Origin: Archaeoglobaceae archaeon
GTDB taxonomy: Archaea > Halobacteriota > Archaeoglobi > Archaeoglobales > Archaeoglobaceae
Assembly: GCA_027064525.1 (NCBI GenBank)
Contig: JAMOPJ010000004.1
Coordinates: 1 to 64,000 of the forward strand
Direction of reading: 5' to 3'
Length of the DNA stretch: 64,000 nucleotides
Part shown: positions 42,374 through 51,758 of the stretch, piece after piece
Position numbering within the stretch: the first letter of the stretch is position 1
Layout of the letters: each line of letters starts with the position of its first letter
Notes under the pieces: model-generated
Told to the model about the DNA's origin: nothing
The model's input: only the letters and a program-made list of their open reading frames with translations
Database searches by the model: none
Made by a program: the position numbers and the translations under genes

Positions 42374-44023
42374 ATGCCAGTTGTTACGCTCTACTGGGAC
42401 GAGCTTGAGAGGCTCGTAGGCGTTGATAGAGAGACGATACTCAAAAGGCTACCTATGCTCGGATGCGACATCGAGAGGGTTGAGGATGATCATCTTGACG
42501 TGGAGTTCTTTCCAAACAGACCAGATTTGTATAGTGTCGAGGGAGTTGCAAGGGCACTGAGAGGATTTCTGGACATAGAGCTTGGATACAAGCATTACGA
42601 AGTGAAGAGGGGTAGTTGGAAGATATTCGTCGATCCTTCCGTTTTAGAGGTCAGACCGAAGATAGCCGGATGTGTCGTCAAGGGTGTGAAGATGAGCGAT
42701 GAGGTGATCAGATCCCTCATGGAGGTGCAGGAGGATCTACACTGGACTATTGGAAGGAACAGAAGGAAGATGGCTATCGGTGTGCACGATCTCAGCAAGG
42801 TGAACTTCCCACTCACATATAAGGCTGTAGATTCATCTTTTGCATTCGTTCCGCTCGATTTTGACAGGGTTATGACTGTGGAGGAGATTCTCAAAGAGCA
42901 TCCCAAAGGGAAACAGTTCGCCTTCATATTGGCCGGAAAGGACAGATATCCAATGATAATCGATTCAAAAGGGGAAGCTATCTCCTTCCCACCGATAATC
43001 AATGCTGAGAAGACAAGAGTAACTGAAAAGACAACGGATCTCTTCATAGACGTCACAGGCTTTGATGAAAACGTTGACAAGGCTTTGAACATCCTCGCAA
43101 CGATGCTCGCTGACAGGGGTGGAGTTATAGAATCCGTAGAGATAATTTATCCTGATAGAACGGAAGTAAAGCCCGATCTGAGCCCCAAAAGGATGAGAGT
43201 GTCGAAGTCCGAAATATTCGGTCTTTTAGGTTTTAAGCTCAGCGATGATGAGATCAAGCTTGCCTTGGAGAGGATGAGGTTTGGAGTTGAAAAGATATAT
43301 GAGGATAGTGTGGATGTTCTCATCCCACCATACAGAGCGGACATAATGCACGAGTGGGATGTTATAGAGGATATAGCGATAGGTTACGGCTACGACAGGA
43401 TAAAGCCCGAGTATCCCCAAACGAACGCCATAGGAATGACTCACCCTTGGAACGAGATGAGGGAGATCGTGCGAGAGATAATGATCGGACTGGGCTTTCT
43501 TGAAGTCATAACCTTCACTCTTACAAGCGAGAAAGTTCAATACGACTACATGCGAAGGAGAAGGCCAAAGCCGTGGGAGGGCTTCGTGCCGGTTATGCAT
43601 CCCCTAACGGAAGAGCACACGATAGTCAGAACGGACATTCTGCCAAAGCTATTAGAGGTTCTCTCGCAAAACAAGCATCATCCGATGCCTCAGAAGATAT
43701 TCGAGGTTGGGGATGTCGTCATTGCTATGAAGAATAGGCTCAGGCTTAGTGCATGCATAACGCACTCGAAGGCGAACTTTGCGGAGATTAGAAGCGTCCT
43801 TCAAGCGGTTATGAAGGAGTTGGATCTTAGCTGGGATGTGAACGAAAGTGAGGATCCAGCGTTCATCGAGGGAAGGAGGGCGGATATAATCGTAAGCGGA
43901 AAGAGGGTTGGAGTGTTCGGAGAGATTCATCCCGAAGTTTTGGAAAACTTCGGGCTCACAAATCCCGTTGTAGCTTTCGAGCTCGATATTACCGAGATTT
44001 TCGATTGCGGAGAGCTAATTTAA
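42374..44023 (+). CDS. pheT: Phenylalanyl-tRNA synthetase beta chain
   Basis: A 549-residue beta subunit of archaeal length, shorter than the bacterial form. It opens with VTLYWDELERLVGVDRETILKRLPMLGCDIE and has the B3/B4 editing domain (VEFFPNRPDLYSVEGVARALRG, with KMAIGVHDLSKVNFPLTYKAV), the B5 domain (SKSEIFGLLGFKLSDDEIKLALERM) and the catalytic-like core ending VFGEIHPEVLENFGLTNPVVAFELDI. It works with PheS and clears Tyr-tRNA(Phe). Confidence 0.95.
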   Translation: MPVVTLYWDELERLVGVDRETILKRLPMLGCDIERVEDDHLDVEFFPNRPDLYSVEGVARALRGFLDIELGYKHYEVKRGSWKIFVDPSVLEVRPKIAGCVVKGVKMSDEVIRSLMEVQEDLHWTIGRNRRKMAIGVHDLSKVNFPLTYKAVDSSFAFVPLDFDRVMTVEEILKEHPKGKQFAFILAGKDRYPMIIDSKGEAISFPPIINAEKTRVTEKTTDLFIDVTGFDENVDKALNILATMLADRGGVIESVEIIYPDRTEVKPDLSPKRMRVSKSEIFGLLGFKLSDDEIKLALERMRFGVEKIYEDSVDVLIPPYRADIMHEWDVIEDIAIGYGYDRIKPEYPQTNAIGMTHPWNEMREIVREIMIGLGFLEVITFTLTSEKVQYDYMRRRRPKPWEGFVPVMHPLTEEHTIVRTDILPKLLEVLSQNKHHPMPQKIFEVGDVVIAMKNRLRLSACITHSKANFAEIRSVLQAVMKELDLSWDVNESEDPAFIEGRRADIIVSGKRVGVFGEIHPEVLENFGLTNPVVAFELDITEIFDCGELI

Positions 44024-44089
44024 GTTTTTTCAAGCTTTAACATAAAATTTTGGTAAAGCTTAAATATTAGGTAAATAAAATCAAAAAAT

Positions 44090-44473
44090 ATGATGAGAGT
44101 CGGAGATGCGATGGTTAAAGATGTAGTTACCGTAGATTACCGAACTCCAGTTAGAGAGGTCTGTAGAATTATGGGTGAGAAAAAGATCGGTAGCGTTTTG
44201 GTAACGAAAGAAGGAAAACCTTATGGGATATTTACCGAAAGAGATTTGGTTTCGAAGGTCTTGCTTGAAGGTAACTTAGATGATGAGGTCGGAAAATACA
44301 CATCATCACCGCTCATCACCGTTTCTCCCGATTACAGCTTGAGAGAGGCGGCAAGAATAATGGCAGATATGAAAATAAAGAGGCTCATAGTCATCGAGAA
44401 CGATGAGGTTGTAGGTATTTTTACGGCTGCGGATTTGGCGAGGGCAATTGCTAAGGCTCCTTTGGATTTCTGA
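44090..44473 (+). CDS. Tandem CBS-domain protein
   Basis: A 127-residue pair of CBS motifs forming one Bateman module: MRVGDAMVKDVVTVDYRTPVREVCRIM to PYGIFTERDLVSKVL, then SSPLITVSPDYSLREAARIMADMKIKRLIVI to VVGIFTAADLARAI. Such modules bind adenosine nucleotides and regulate partner proteins. It is ten bases from a zinc-ribbon gene and both may form one operon. The target is not shown by the sequence. Confidence 0.9.
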   Translation: MMRVGDAMVKDVVTVDYRTPVREVCRIMGEKKIGSVLVTKEGKPYGIFTERDLVSKVLLEGNLDDEVGKYTSSPLITVSPDYSLREAARIMADMKIKRLIVIENDEVVGIFTAADLARAIAKAPLDF

Positions 44474-44483
44474 GGTGATGTAA

Positions 44484-44714
44484 ATGGCTTTGAAGTGTGT
44501 AACTTGTGGTAAGGAGCTTAGAGAAGACGAAGAGGGAATAACTTGGAGAAGATGTTCGATCTGCAAGAATCCTGTCTGCTTAAACGACATAAGATACATA
44601 GGAACGTGGGTAAGAGGGCTATACAAGAACTACGTAACCGTGATTCCAGTTTGCGAGAACTGTCTGCCAAAATCAATGCTAAAGAGATTGGCTGAAAAGA
44701 TACACAAAGAGTAA
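44484..44714 (+). CDS. Small zinc-ribbon protein
   Basis: A 76-residue protein with CVTCGKEL, RRCSICKNPVC and CENC, enough cysteines for two zinc sites in a double-ribbon or treble-clef arrangement. The order and spacing suggest an archaeal conserved protein I cannot name. GAGGTGATG precedes the ATG. It is likely co-expressed with the CBS protein. Confidence 0.75.
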   Translation: MALKCVTCGKELREDEEGITWRRCSICKNPVCLNDIRYIGTWVRGLYKNYVTVIPVCENCLPKSMLKRLAEKIHKE

Positions 44715-44785
44715 AATTAATTTTTTAAATCTCGTGAATTCAATTCAAAAAAGCTTAAAATTCGGTTCAAACTACCAACGCTACG

Positions 44786-45739
44786 ATGCAGATTCAGATT
44801 TATGGTGCTGGAATCGCCGGAAGTTATCTCTACGAGCTTTTATCTCAAAACGGGTTCAAAGTCAGAATCTACGATCTGAGAAACAAGCCCGATTGCAGAT
44901 GTGCTTGGGGAATCGCATACAACGAAGCCAAAGAGCTGTATAGGAAGATTGGAGTAGATTTGGACGATTACATCCTCTCAATACCCAAGGAGGTCGTTAT
45001 CAACGGCAAGATAGTGCTCAAAAATAAAAACGTTTACATCTTCGATAGGAAGAGGCTCTTGGAAGATCTCTGGAAGGATTTCGAGTTCGAGAAAGCTGAG
45101 GCGGACATCGTTGTGGATGCGACCGGCTGTAGCAGAGCTATTTTGCCAAAGATTGAAAACGATAGCATATATTACACGATTCAAACTGTGGAAAAACACG
45201 ATTTGGATGAGAACATATACGTTCAGATGAGAAAGACCGGATACGCTTGGGCCTTCCCATTGGGCGATCGATGGCATATCGGTGCCGGAGATCTAAGCTA
45301 TGAGAGGGCTATGGAGCTAATTCATCAGCTTAGAGAGGTTTATGGAATTAAAGATAGAGGAAACGAGTGTTACTGCAAGGCAAAGATAAGGATGCTCCCT
45401 CCGTCTGAATGCAAACCGATAGTTTATGGGAATGTTTATGGTGTGGGAGAAGCCGTTGGATGCGTGAGTGGGGGAGGAGAAGGAAACGCTCCATCGCTGA
45501 GATGTGCGTGGATATTCTATGAATGTCTCGCAAACGATAAACTCGACGAATACGAGAAGAGGGTGCTTGAGGAATTCTGGTGGATCGAAGAGGAACACAA
45601 GTTCGTTAGGGCTGTTCAAGAAGGAAAGAAGTTCACTGCATTGAGGTTGCTGCCAAAGGTGGTTTCGATCGAATCGAAGAGAAGCATCCAGCAGTCGGTT
45701 AAGGATATAAAGAATCTTCTGAACCTGCTCAGGTGGTAG
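44786..45739 (+). CDS. FAD-dependent oxidoreductase, geranylgeranyl reductase-like
   Basis: A 317-residue flavoprotein. The N-terminal dinucleotide fold is QIYGAGIAGSYLYELLSQNGFKVRIYD; DIVVDATGCSR is the second FAD contact; YAWAFPLGDRWHIGAGDL and YGVGEAVGCVSGGGEGNAPSL match the active-site and FAD regions of geranylgeranyl reductases, which saturate archaeal lipid chains. It is shorter than a typical 390-residue reductase, so the substrate may differ. Two bases separate its stop from tldD. Confidence 0.8.
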   Translation: MQIQIYGAGIAGSYLYELLSQNGFKVRIYDLRNKPDCRCAWGIAYNEAKELYRKIGVDLDDYILSIPKEVVINGKIVLKNKNVYIFDRKRLLEDLWKDFEFEKAEADIVVDATGCSRAILPKIENDSIYYTIQTVEKHDLDENIYVQMRKTGYAWAFPLGDRWHIGAGDLSYERAMELIHQLREVYGIKDRGNECYCKAKIRMLPPSECKPIVYGNVYGVGEAVGCVSGGGEGNAPSLRCAWIFYECLANDKLDEYEKRVLEEFWWIEEEHKFVRAVQEGKKFTALRLLPKVVSIESKRSIQQSVKDIKNLLNLLRW

Positions 45740-45740
45740 C

Positions 45741-47030
45741 ATGTTCTACGACATCAGATTTGTAAGAACGAAATCTCTGACGATATCACTCGAAAACGGA
45801 CGAATTGAGAAGGTGAAGTGCGACGAATCTTCGGGAAAGGCTTTCAGGGTTTTAAAGAACGGATTCTGGGGATTTTTCAGCACGTCCGAAGATATAGATG
45901 ATGAAGAGGGAATAAAAAGGGCAGAGGATAACGCGAAGGGGAAGGGAAGAAGCAAGATCTGTGAGATCGAAGTCAAGGATGGAAGATTCGTCTTAAAGCC
46001 GAAGATCGATCCCAGCGAAGTTTCCATTGAGGATAAGGTTCGACTGATAAGGGATATTGAGAAAACACTTAGGGAAGATTTCATCGTGAGCACGAAGATA
46101 GTTTACATCGAAAACGTTAGGGAATTCGAGTATAGGGATTCTTCCGGCGTTGAAGTTCGCTATGTAGTTCCACGCATAGGCATGATTGTTCAGGCTGTGG
46201 CGAAAGACGAAACGTTGCAGTTTTACTCCAAGAGAATTTTGAAACCAGCTGGCTACGAGATTTTTGGAGATAACGTGTTTAAGATGGCCGAAGAAGTTAA
46301 GAACGTTCTCAAGGGATTGATCAAAGCAAAATCTCCTCCTTCCGGCAAGATGAACGTCGTCGTCGATTCTTCGCTGGGTGGGGTCTTCATCCACGAAGCT
46401 TTCGGGCATGCTGTTGAAGCTGACCACGTTCTGCAGGGTTCGAGCGTTGTTGCGGATAAGATCGGAAAGATAGTTGCAAACGATTGTGTGAACGTTTATG
46501 ACGATCCAACGCTCAAGGAGTTCGGCTTTTATCCGTTCGACGATGAGGGTGTTAGGGCGGAGAAGAAGGTTATAATCGAGAACGGTATTCTCAAAAGTTT
46601 TCTGCATTCCCGTGAGACTTCAGCGTTGCTGAACGGTAAGCCGGGAAATGCAAGAGCTCAGGGTTTGGACTTTCCGATCGTCAGGATGAGCAACACCTTC
46701 ATAGATGAGGGAGATCTCAGCTTTGAAGAGTTGCTTGAGGAAGCTAAGAATGGTGTCTATTTGGTTGGATCAAGAGGTGGGGAAACGAATCCGGCCACTG
46801 GTTACTTCCAGTTCAACGCCCAGTTCGGATACATCATAAGAGACGGCGAGCTTGCGGAGATGATAAGGGATGTCTCGTTAAGCGGGAACACCCTCGAAAT
46901 CCTGAGAAGCATAGAACTCGGCAAGGGTCTGGAGTTCGATCCCGGCTTCTGCGGCAAAAACGGGCAGCTCGTGCCGGTAGCTGATGGTTCCCCTCCCGCT
47001 TTAATTAAGGCTTTGGTTGGAGGTGCCTAA
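45741..47030 (+). CDS. tldD: TldD-type metalloprotease
   Basis: A 429-residue subunit of the TldD/TldE (PmbA) zinc protease. VFIHEAFGHAVEAD carries the H-E-x3-H motif that binds zinc. GSRGGETNPATGYFQFNAQFGYIIRDGE supplies the later ligand region. TldD/E cleaves short unstructured peptides; in bacteria it matures microcins and CcdA. The next gene begins at the base after its stop and encodes the partner. Confidence 0.92.
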   Translation: MFYDIRFVRTKSLTISLENGRIEKVKCDESSGKAFRVLKNGFWGFFSTSEDIDDEEGIKRAEDNAKGKGRSKICEIEVKDGRFVLKPKIDPSEVSIEDKVRLIRDIEKTLREDFIVSTKIVYIENVREFEYRDSSGVEVRYVVPRIGMIVQAVAKDETLQFYSKRILKPAGYEIFGDNVFKMAEEVKNVLKGLIKAKSPPSGKMNVVVDSSLGGVFIHEAFGHAVEADHVLQGSSVVADKIGKIVANDCVNVYDDPTLKEFGFYPFDDEGVRAEKKVIIENGILKSFLHSRETSALLNGKPGNARAQGLDFPIVRMSNTFIDEGDLSFEELLEEAKNGVYLVGSRGGETNPATGYFQFNAQFGYIIRDGELAEMIRDVSLSGNTLEILRSIELGKGLEFDPGFCGKNGQLVPVADGSPPALIKALVGGA

Positions 47031-48287
47031 ATGGACGAAATAATCCGATATCTCGATAAAAACACCGACGCATGGGAGATATATTGCAATAAAACCTCAT
47101 CAAAATCGATATCGATAGAGAAGGGAAAGATAAAGATTATCGAATCTTCTGAGGATTTGGATTACGCTGTCAGAGTCATAGTGAACGGAAAGGTCGGTTT
47201 TGCTACTTCCTCAAATCTCTCGATCGAGTTATGTGAGAGGGCGATAAAGATAGCGAGGATTTCGGAAGAGAAGCTTAAGGAGCTACCGATCGGAAAGAAA
47301 GTCGATGTGGAAGGTGTTTACGATGCCAAAGTTGAGAGGATAGACTCCGACTGGCTAATCGAATCTGCCGAAACTCTGATCAACTCTGCAAGAGAGGTGG
47401 GAGATGTAAATCCGGCTCAAGGATACGTAGAAGCTTCAGTTGAAGAGATTAGGCTGATGAACTCATACGGAACCGACTTGGAGGAAAAGTTAACAATGTG
47501 CGAGACATTCTTGGAGTGTGTAATCGGAGATAGTAGTGCGTTCGAATTCGATCAGAGCAGAACTTCAAAGATTGATTTGGAATTCGTAGGCAAAAGATCT
47601 GCCGAAATTGCTGTGAAATCGCTTAAAGCTGAGAAGATCGAGAAAGGAACATACGATGTAGTTCTTTCTCCGATTGCAGTCCATGAATTGCTCAGCTACG
47701 CTTTGTATCCCGCTTTCTTCGCTGAAAACGTTCTTAAGAGGAGAAGTCCTCTTACAGAGATTGGTAAGCAATATTTGGGGGAGATTACGCTCATAGATGA
47801 TGGAACGATTCCATACGGTTTGATTAGCTTCTCTTTCGATGATGAAGGAGTAGAACCAAAGGAGACGATCGTTTTCGAGGAGGGTGTGCTCAAATCTTAC
47901 ATAACGGACTTCAGACACGCCTTGGAGATGGGAATCGAACCGACTGGGAACGGGCTGAGAGGGGACGATCTATATCCAACCACATCTCCAACGAACGTAG
48001 TTTTGGAATTTAAAGAGGAGTCAAAGAACATAGAAGAAGACGCACTGATCGTTCACGCCCTCATTGGTGCTCATACGTCCAATCCCGTAAGTGGTGACTT
48101 TAGCTTGGAGTGTATGAACGCATTCTTGGTTAAGGAGGGTGAAAGTAAGGCTGTGAAGTCTGTGATGATCTACGGAAATGTCTATGAACTGCTGAAGAAT
48201 GTCGAGGCATTTGGCAAGGACGTTAGGCAGATCGAGAATACGATCACACCTTCGATAAGATTCAGGGATGTCGTCGTGAGTGGCTGA
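47031..48287 (+). CDS. pmbA: PmbA/TldE-type protease subunit
   Basis: A 418-residue protein paired with TldD. It keeps the two-domain TldD/PmbA fold (AVRVIVNGKVGFATSSNLS, VVLSPIAVHELLSYALYPAFFAENVLKRRSPL, DDEGVEPKETIVFEEGVLKSYI, GDFSLECMNAFLVKEGE) but lacks the HExxxH motif, as TldE subunits do. The heterodimer forms the active protease with the chamber shared. Its end overlaps the P-type ATPase gene by 26 bases on the opposite strand. Confidence 0.92.
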   Translation: MDEIIRYLDKNTDAWEIYCNKTSSKSISIEKGKIKIIESSEDLDYAVRVIVNGKVGFATSSNLSIELCERAIKIARISEEKLKELPIGKKVDVEGVYDAKVERIDSDWLIESAETLINSAREVGDVNPAQGYVEASVEEIRLMNSYGTDLEEKLTMCETFLECVIGDSSAFEFDQSRTSKIDLEFVGKRSAEIAVKSLKAEKIEKGTYDVVLSPIAVHELLSYALYPAFFAENVLKRRSPLTEIGKQYLGEITLIDDGTIPYGLISFSFDDEGVEPKETIVFEEGVLKSYITDFRHALEMGIEPTGNGLRGDDLYPTTSPTNVVLEFKEESKNIEEDALIVHALIGAHTSNPVSGDFSLECMNAFLVKEGESKAVKSVMIYGNVYELLKNVEAFGKDVRQIENTITPSIRFRDVVVSG

Positions 48288-50745
48288 CGAATTTTTCGAG
48301 CTTCGTAAGAAAGAAGACGATGGATGTCAGCAGAACTATATCCACCCAAGCTTTGATTCCTATAGGACTTGCGTGGAGGTAGTGTCTTAAAGGCGAATAC
48401 GTTGCGATTAGCTGTAGAGTAATCATTGCGCAAACACCGATAGCAAGAGCGACGTTTTTTAATCTAATTGAGGTTCCCATCAGGTAAAATATCTCAAAGA
48501 GGACTATTGCGTTCATCGCTACCGTTCTACCAACACCTTCATCAGCATATTTGAAATAAAGGATGTAAGCGCAGAGGGTTAGTATTAGAGACACCCACAG
48601 AATCCTGAAGATAATCGCTCTGTTTATCAGTTCACCCGTCATCGGCTTTAATTTAAGCAGATTCGGTTCCCTTTGCTCGAACACCAATGTAGTTCCAAGA
48701 AGAACCGCAGTAACCGTATTAATCCAGAGGATCTGAACTGGCAAAATTGGTAGGGCTATTCCCAACAGAAAGGCCACGAGAACTACAAGCCCCTCCCCCA
48801 AGTTCGTAGGTAGCAGCCAAGCGAGTATCCTCTGAATTTTTCTAAAGACGTTTCTTCCCTCTTCTATCGCATCCACGATAGTTGCAAAGTTATCATCCAG
48901 AAGGATGATCTCAGCAGATTCTTTGGCAACTTCAGTTCCGGATCCCATTGCAACGCCTATATCTGCACTCTTCAACGCCGGAGCATCGTTTACACCATCT
49001 CCAGTGACGGCAACTATCTCGCCCACCTCCCTCAAAAGCTTGACTATCCTGAGCTTTATCTCCGGAGAGACCCTTGCAAATACGTTTACGGTTTTCAAAG
49101 CTTCTTTGAGATCCTCATCGGACATATTTTCCACCTCCTTTCCGGTCAAAACTTCGCCATCGATTCCCAGTTCCTTAGCTATGAACTGTGCTGTTTTGGG
49201 ATGGTCTCCGGTGAGCATGATAACCCGAACTCCAGCCGATTTGCATTTCTCTATGGCAGAATAGCACTCCTCCCTTGGAGGATCGATCATGCACTGGAAA
49301 CCCAAGAACACCATGTTCTCCAGTTCAAACCCCTTAAAATCTTCGAGAGGCTTGTAGGCAAAAGCGAGAACTCTCAGTCCCTTCTCAGCGTAGCTCGACG
49401 CTATTATGTATGCTTCGTGAAAATCGAGCTCTTTCAACTTTCCATCCACAAGCTTCCATCTGCACATGGCCAAGATCTTTTCAGGAGATCCTTTGACGTA
49501 GATTCTGACTTCTCCGTTTTCCTTAGTAGCTATTGCCATAAACCTCCGAGAAGGATCGAACGGTATCTCGTCTATTACCTCAAAGTCCCCTTCAATCCCC
49601 AAATCGTGAGCGATCCTGAGAAGGGCTACTTCTGTCGGATCTCCTCCTTCAGTAGTTCCGTAGATAGCCTTATTGCAAACGTATCCGGTCTTTACAGTTA
49701 GATACAGCTCGGAGTGATCCTTCACACTATCGTGCAACAACCTATCAACATCAAATTCCTTATCTCCAGCGAATATTTTAACAACGCTCATCCTATTCTG
49801 AGTTAAAGTTCCGGTTTTATCCGTGCATATCGTCGTAACACTTCCCAATGTTTCAACTGCTGGTAACAACCTTACAACTGCGTTCTTCTTAGCCATATCT
49901 CTAACTCCTATCGCGAGAGTCATCGTAATAAGTGCTGGAAGGCTTTCTGGAATCGCCGCAACAGCTAAGCTTACCGATGCTAAAAACATGAAGGTTTGGT
50001 CGTATCCTCTCAAGATTCCGACCGTAAAGTTCAAAGCGGACACAAAAATCACGATGAAAAATATAAATCTGCTCAGCTGCTTTATCCTCCTTATCAGCGG
50101 AGTCTCTACGCCCTTCTCCACTCTAGCACTCTTGGCAATTTTGCCCAACTCCGTGTTCTCCCCAGTAGCTGTAACCACTGCTCTGCCAGATCCCCCAACG
50201 ACGAGCGTTCCTGCAAATACAGGGCTTCCGACGGATTTTTCAACCGGCAAAGATTCTCCCGTTAGCAGAGACTCGTCCGTTACCAGACTTTTTGCATTTA
50301 GTAGAACAGCATCCGCGGGAACCTTCATTCCAGCTTCAAGTATTATCACATCCCCGGGAACAACTTCCTTAGACGGTATGTCCACGATTCTACCGTCTCT
50401 CAAAACTCTCGCCTTAATCTCTATAAGTCTCTTCAACGCATCAATTGTCTTCTTGGCTTCCCTCTCCTGAAGGTAGCCGATTACAGCACTGACCAACACG
50501 ACTGCAAATATTATCGTTGAATCCACGATCCTATTCAGCATTAAGGTGATCGCTCCAGAAATAATCAGAATGTAGATGAGGGGACTATTAAACTGAGATA
50601 AAAATCTCAAAATCTCGCTAATCTTCTCCTCTTCCTTAATCTCGTTGTAACCGTAAATTTCAAGCCTAAGCTTGACATCATCACTCGATAAGCCATTCGG
50701 AGAGCTATCAACAGTTTTAAAGATTTCCATGAGTTTTTCCGTCAT
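48262..50745 (-). CDS. P-type cation-transporting ATPase (P2A-like)
   Basis: An 827-residue pump. The N-terminal cation-ATPase domain (NGLSSDDVKLRLEIYGYNEI) precedes TGES at 163-166 in the actuator, PESLP at 266-270 in helix M4, the phosphorylated Asp309 in CTDKTGTLT, KGSPE of the nucleotide domain and TGDGVNDAPALKSADIGVAMG at the hinge. PESLP and the overall pattern fit Ca/Mn- or Na/K-like P2 pumps of prokaryotes; ion specificity is not certain. Length is normal. The gene has no close partner. Confidence 0.92.
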   Translation of the reverse strand: MTEKLMEIFKTVDSSPNGLSSDDVKLRLEIYGYNEIKEEEKISEILRFLSQFNSPLIYILIISGAITLMLNRIVDSTIIFAVVLVSAVIGYLQEREAKKTIDALKRLIEIKARVLRDGRIVDIPSKEVVPGDVIILEAGMKVPADAVLLNAKSLVTDESLLTGESLPVEKSVGSPVFAGTLVVGGSGRAVVTATGENTELGKIAKSARVEKGVETPLIRRIKQLSRFIFFIVIFVSALNFTVGILRGYDQTFMFLASVSLAVAAIPESLPALITMTLAIGVRDMAKKNAVVRLLPAVETLGSVTTICTDKTGTLTQNRMSVVKIFAGDKEFDVDRLLHDSVKDHSELYLTVKTGYVCNKAIYGTTEGGDPTEVALLRIAHDLGIEGDFEVIDEIPFDPSRRFMAIATKENGEVRIYVKGSPEKILAMCRWKLVDGKLKELDFHEAYIIASSYAEKGLRVLAFAYKPLEDFKGFELENMVFLGFQCMIDPPREECYSAIEKCKSAGVRVIMLTGDHPKTAQFIAKELGIDGEVLTGKEVENMSDEDLKEALKTVNVFARVSPEIKLRIVKLLREVGEIVAVTGDGVNDAPALKSADIGVAMGSGTEVAKESAEIILLDDNFATIVDAIEEGRNVFRKIQRILAWLLPTNLGEGLVVLVAFLLGIALPILPVQILWINTVTAVLLGTTLVFEQREPNLLKLKPMTGELINRAIIFRILWVSLILTLCAYILYFKYADEGVGRTVAMNAIVLFEIFYLMGTSIRLKNVALAIGVCAMITLQLIATYSPLRHYLHASPIGIKAWVDIVLLTSIVFFLTKLEKFVSHSRRHP

Positions 50746-50798
50746 TACAATGTTACTTTTTTGACCAAATAGTTAAGTGTTTGGAGAATTTAATGAGA

Positions 50799-50848
50799 TG
50801 CGGGGGGTGGGATTTGAACCCATGAATCCCCCAAGAGGTGATCTTGAG
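50799..50848 (-). pseudogene. Degraded copy of the 3' half of tRNA-Leu(CAA)
   Basis: The first 24 bases equal the start of the intact tRNA-Leu at 51759, followed by a few mismatches and one indel in the variable-arm part. Identity resumes at GATCTTGAGTC, which spans the anticodon loop, and then stops. The copy therefore covers discriminator base, T arm, variable arm and anticodon loop, the part usually duplicated as an att site when an element integrates into a tRNA gene. It lacks the 5' half and cannot be a functional tRNA. Confidence 0.8.
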
Positions 50849-51117
50849 TCGAGCGATGTTTTTAGGCAAATTAGGCAAAATAAAATCATAATATTAGAAT
50901 TTAACTGTATCACCGTCCATCAACCAGCCGGCGACAAAGCTCTTAGACATATCTATTGTCTCACCCACACAACAGACACAACACACTGCTAACGCAATCA
51001 CCAGTGATATCCTCGAAGAGTAAGGACATGTTTGAGACTGTAGTTAAACCAGCTATACGTAGGTTCAAATAACAGAAACTAATAACATCATTAAAAGAGC
51101 TTGAGTGGTGTGTTCTC
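50849..51117. other. Non-coding stretch within the remnant
   Basis: No convincing gene on either strand. It contains a low-complexity CA-rich run near 50970-50985 (CACCCACACAACAGACACAA) and decaying short frames only. It is probably eroded element DNA. Confidence 0.5.
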
Positions 51118-51501
51118 ATGGTTGATGCCCAACAGATAGCGGAAAAAGTTAGGGATTTACTTTTGGGTGAGCTGAGAGACGAGTTTAAAGAATTCAAGGC
51201 AGAAGTAAGGGGACAGCTTGAAGGATTTAGACTGGCGATAGAGACTATGAACAGACGGCTTGACAGCTTGGAAATGAACATCAACAAACGCATAGATAGC
51301 GTCGAAAGAAGACTTGCAAACATCGAGAATGAGGTAAGATCTTTAAGAGGTGAAATGTCAGCTCTGAACAGGAGAGTGGACGATTTAGTTAAAGAATTGT
51401 CAGAGGTAAAAGTGGAGTTGAAAGAACTTAAAGCTAGGGATGAGATAATCCAAGACTTAGTCAGACGAATTAGTAAACTTGAGGAAAAGATAATGGTTTG
51501 A
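51118..51501 (+). CDS. Coiled-coil protein of the tRNA-Leu element remnant
   Basis: A 127-residue, almost wholly helical protein. Heptads run from about residue 20 to the end (RRLDSLEMNINKRIDSVERR, RRVDDLVKELSEVKVEL), with charged outer positions. The plan is that of a parallel dimer or trimer. No catalytic domain is visible. It lies alone between the two tRNA-Leu copies. Such small coiled-coil proteins are common in archaeal genomes and elements; the function is unknown. Confidence 0.7.
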   Translation: MVDAQQIAEKVRDLLLGELRDEFKEFKAEVRGQLEGFRLAIETMNRRLDSLEMNINKRIDSVERRLANIENEVRSLRGEMSALNRRVDDLVKELSEVKVELKELKARDEIIQDLVRRISKLEEKIMV

Positions 51502-51628
51502 CTACTTCCCGCACTGAATGAGAACTCCTACGAAGTCGTTCGTGTATATCCTCATAACCCTTTTCATGCACGAGGACACATGTCTACCAGCTCAACAATA
51601 GCAGTTTCACTATCGTAGTCGATGATCG

Positions 51629-51650
51629 GTTGTCCAACCGGTTGGACAAC
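51629..51650. repeat. Perfect 22-bp palindrome
   Basis: The half-site GTTGTCCAACC is followed directly by its exact reverse complement, with no spacer. It lies in a non-coding part of the element remnant, 109 bases from the tRNA. It may be an operator for a dimeric regulator, a recombination or replication site, or a cruciform former. Confidence 0.8.
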
Positions 51651-51758
51651 TCAGCTAATATCAACACTACAAATAAAAACGCAAGCGAACTCAATACCGG
51701 AATAAACACAATTGAGAACAGCAATAATTGGGGTTTGCAAGGGGCGATAGCCCCTTCA

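Noticed and set aside
49823-50470. Open frame of 215 codons on the plus strand
   Set aside because: It lies wholly inside the P-type ATPase gene on the other strand, whose motifs are complete; its own translation shows only the biased, repetitive pattern of an antisense frame.
50777-50992. Plus-strand frame of 71 codons over the tRNA half-copy, ending HTTDTTHC
   Set aside because: I considered an integrase remnant because of the His/Thr pattern, but no integrase box could be aligned, and the frame starts in tRNA-derived DNA.
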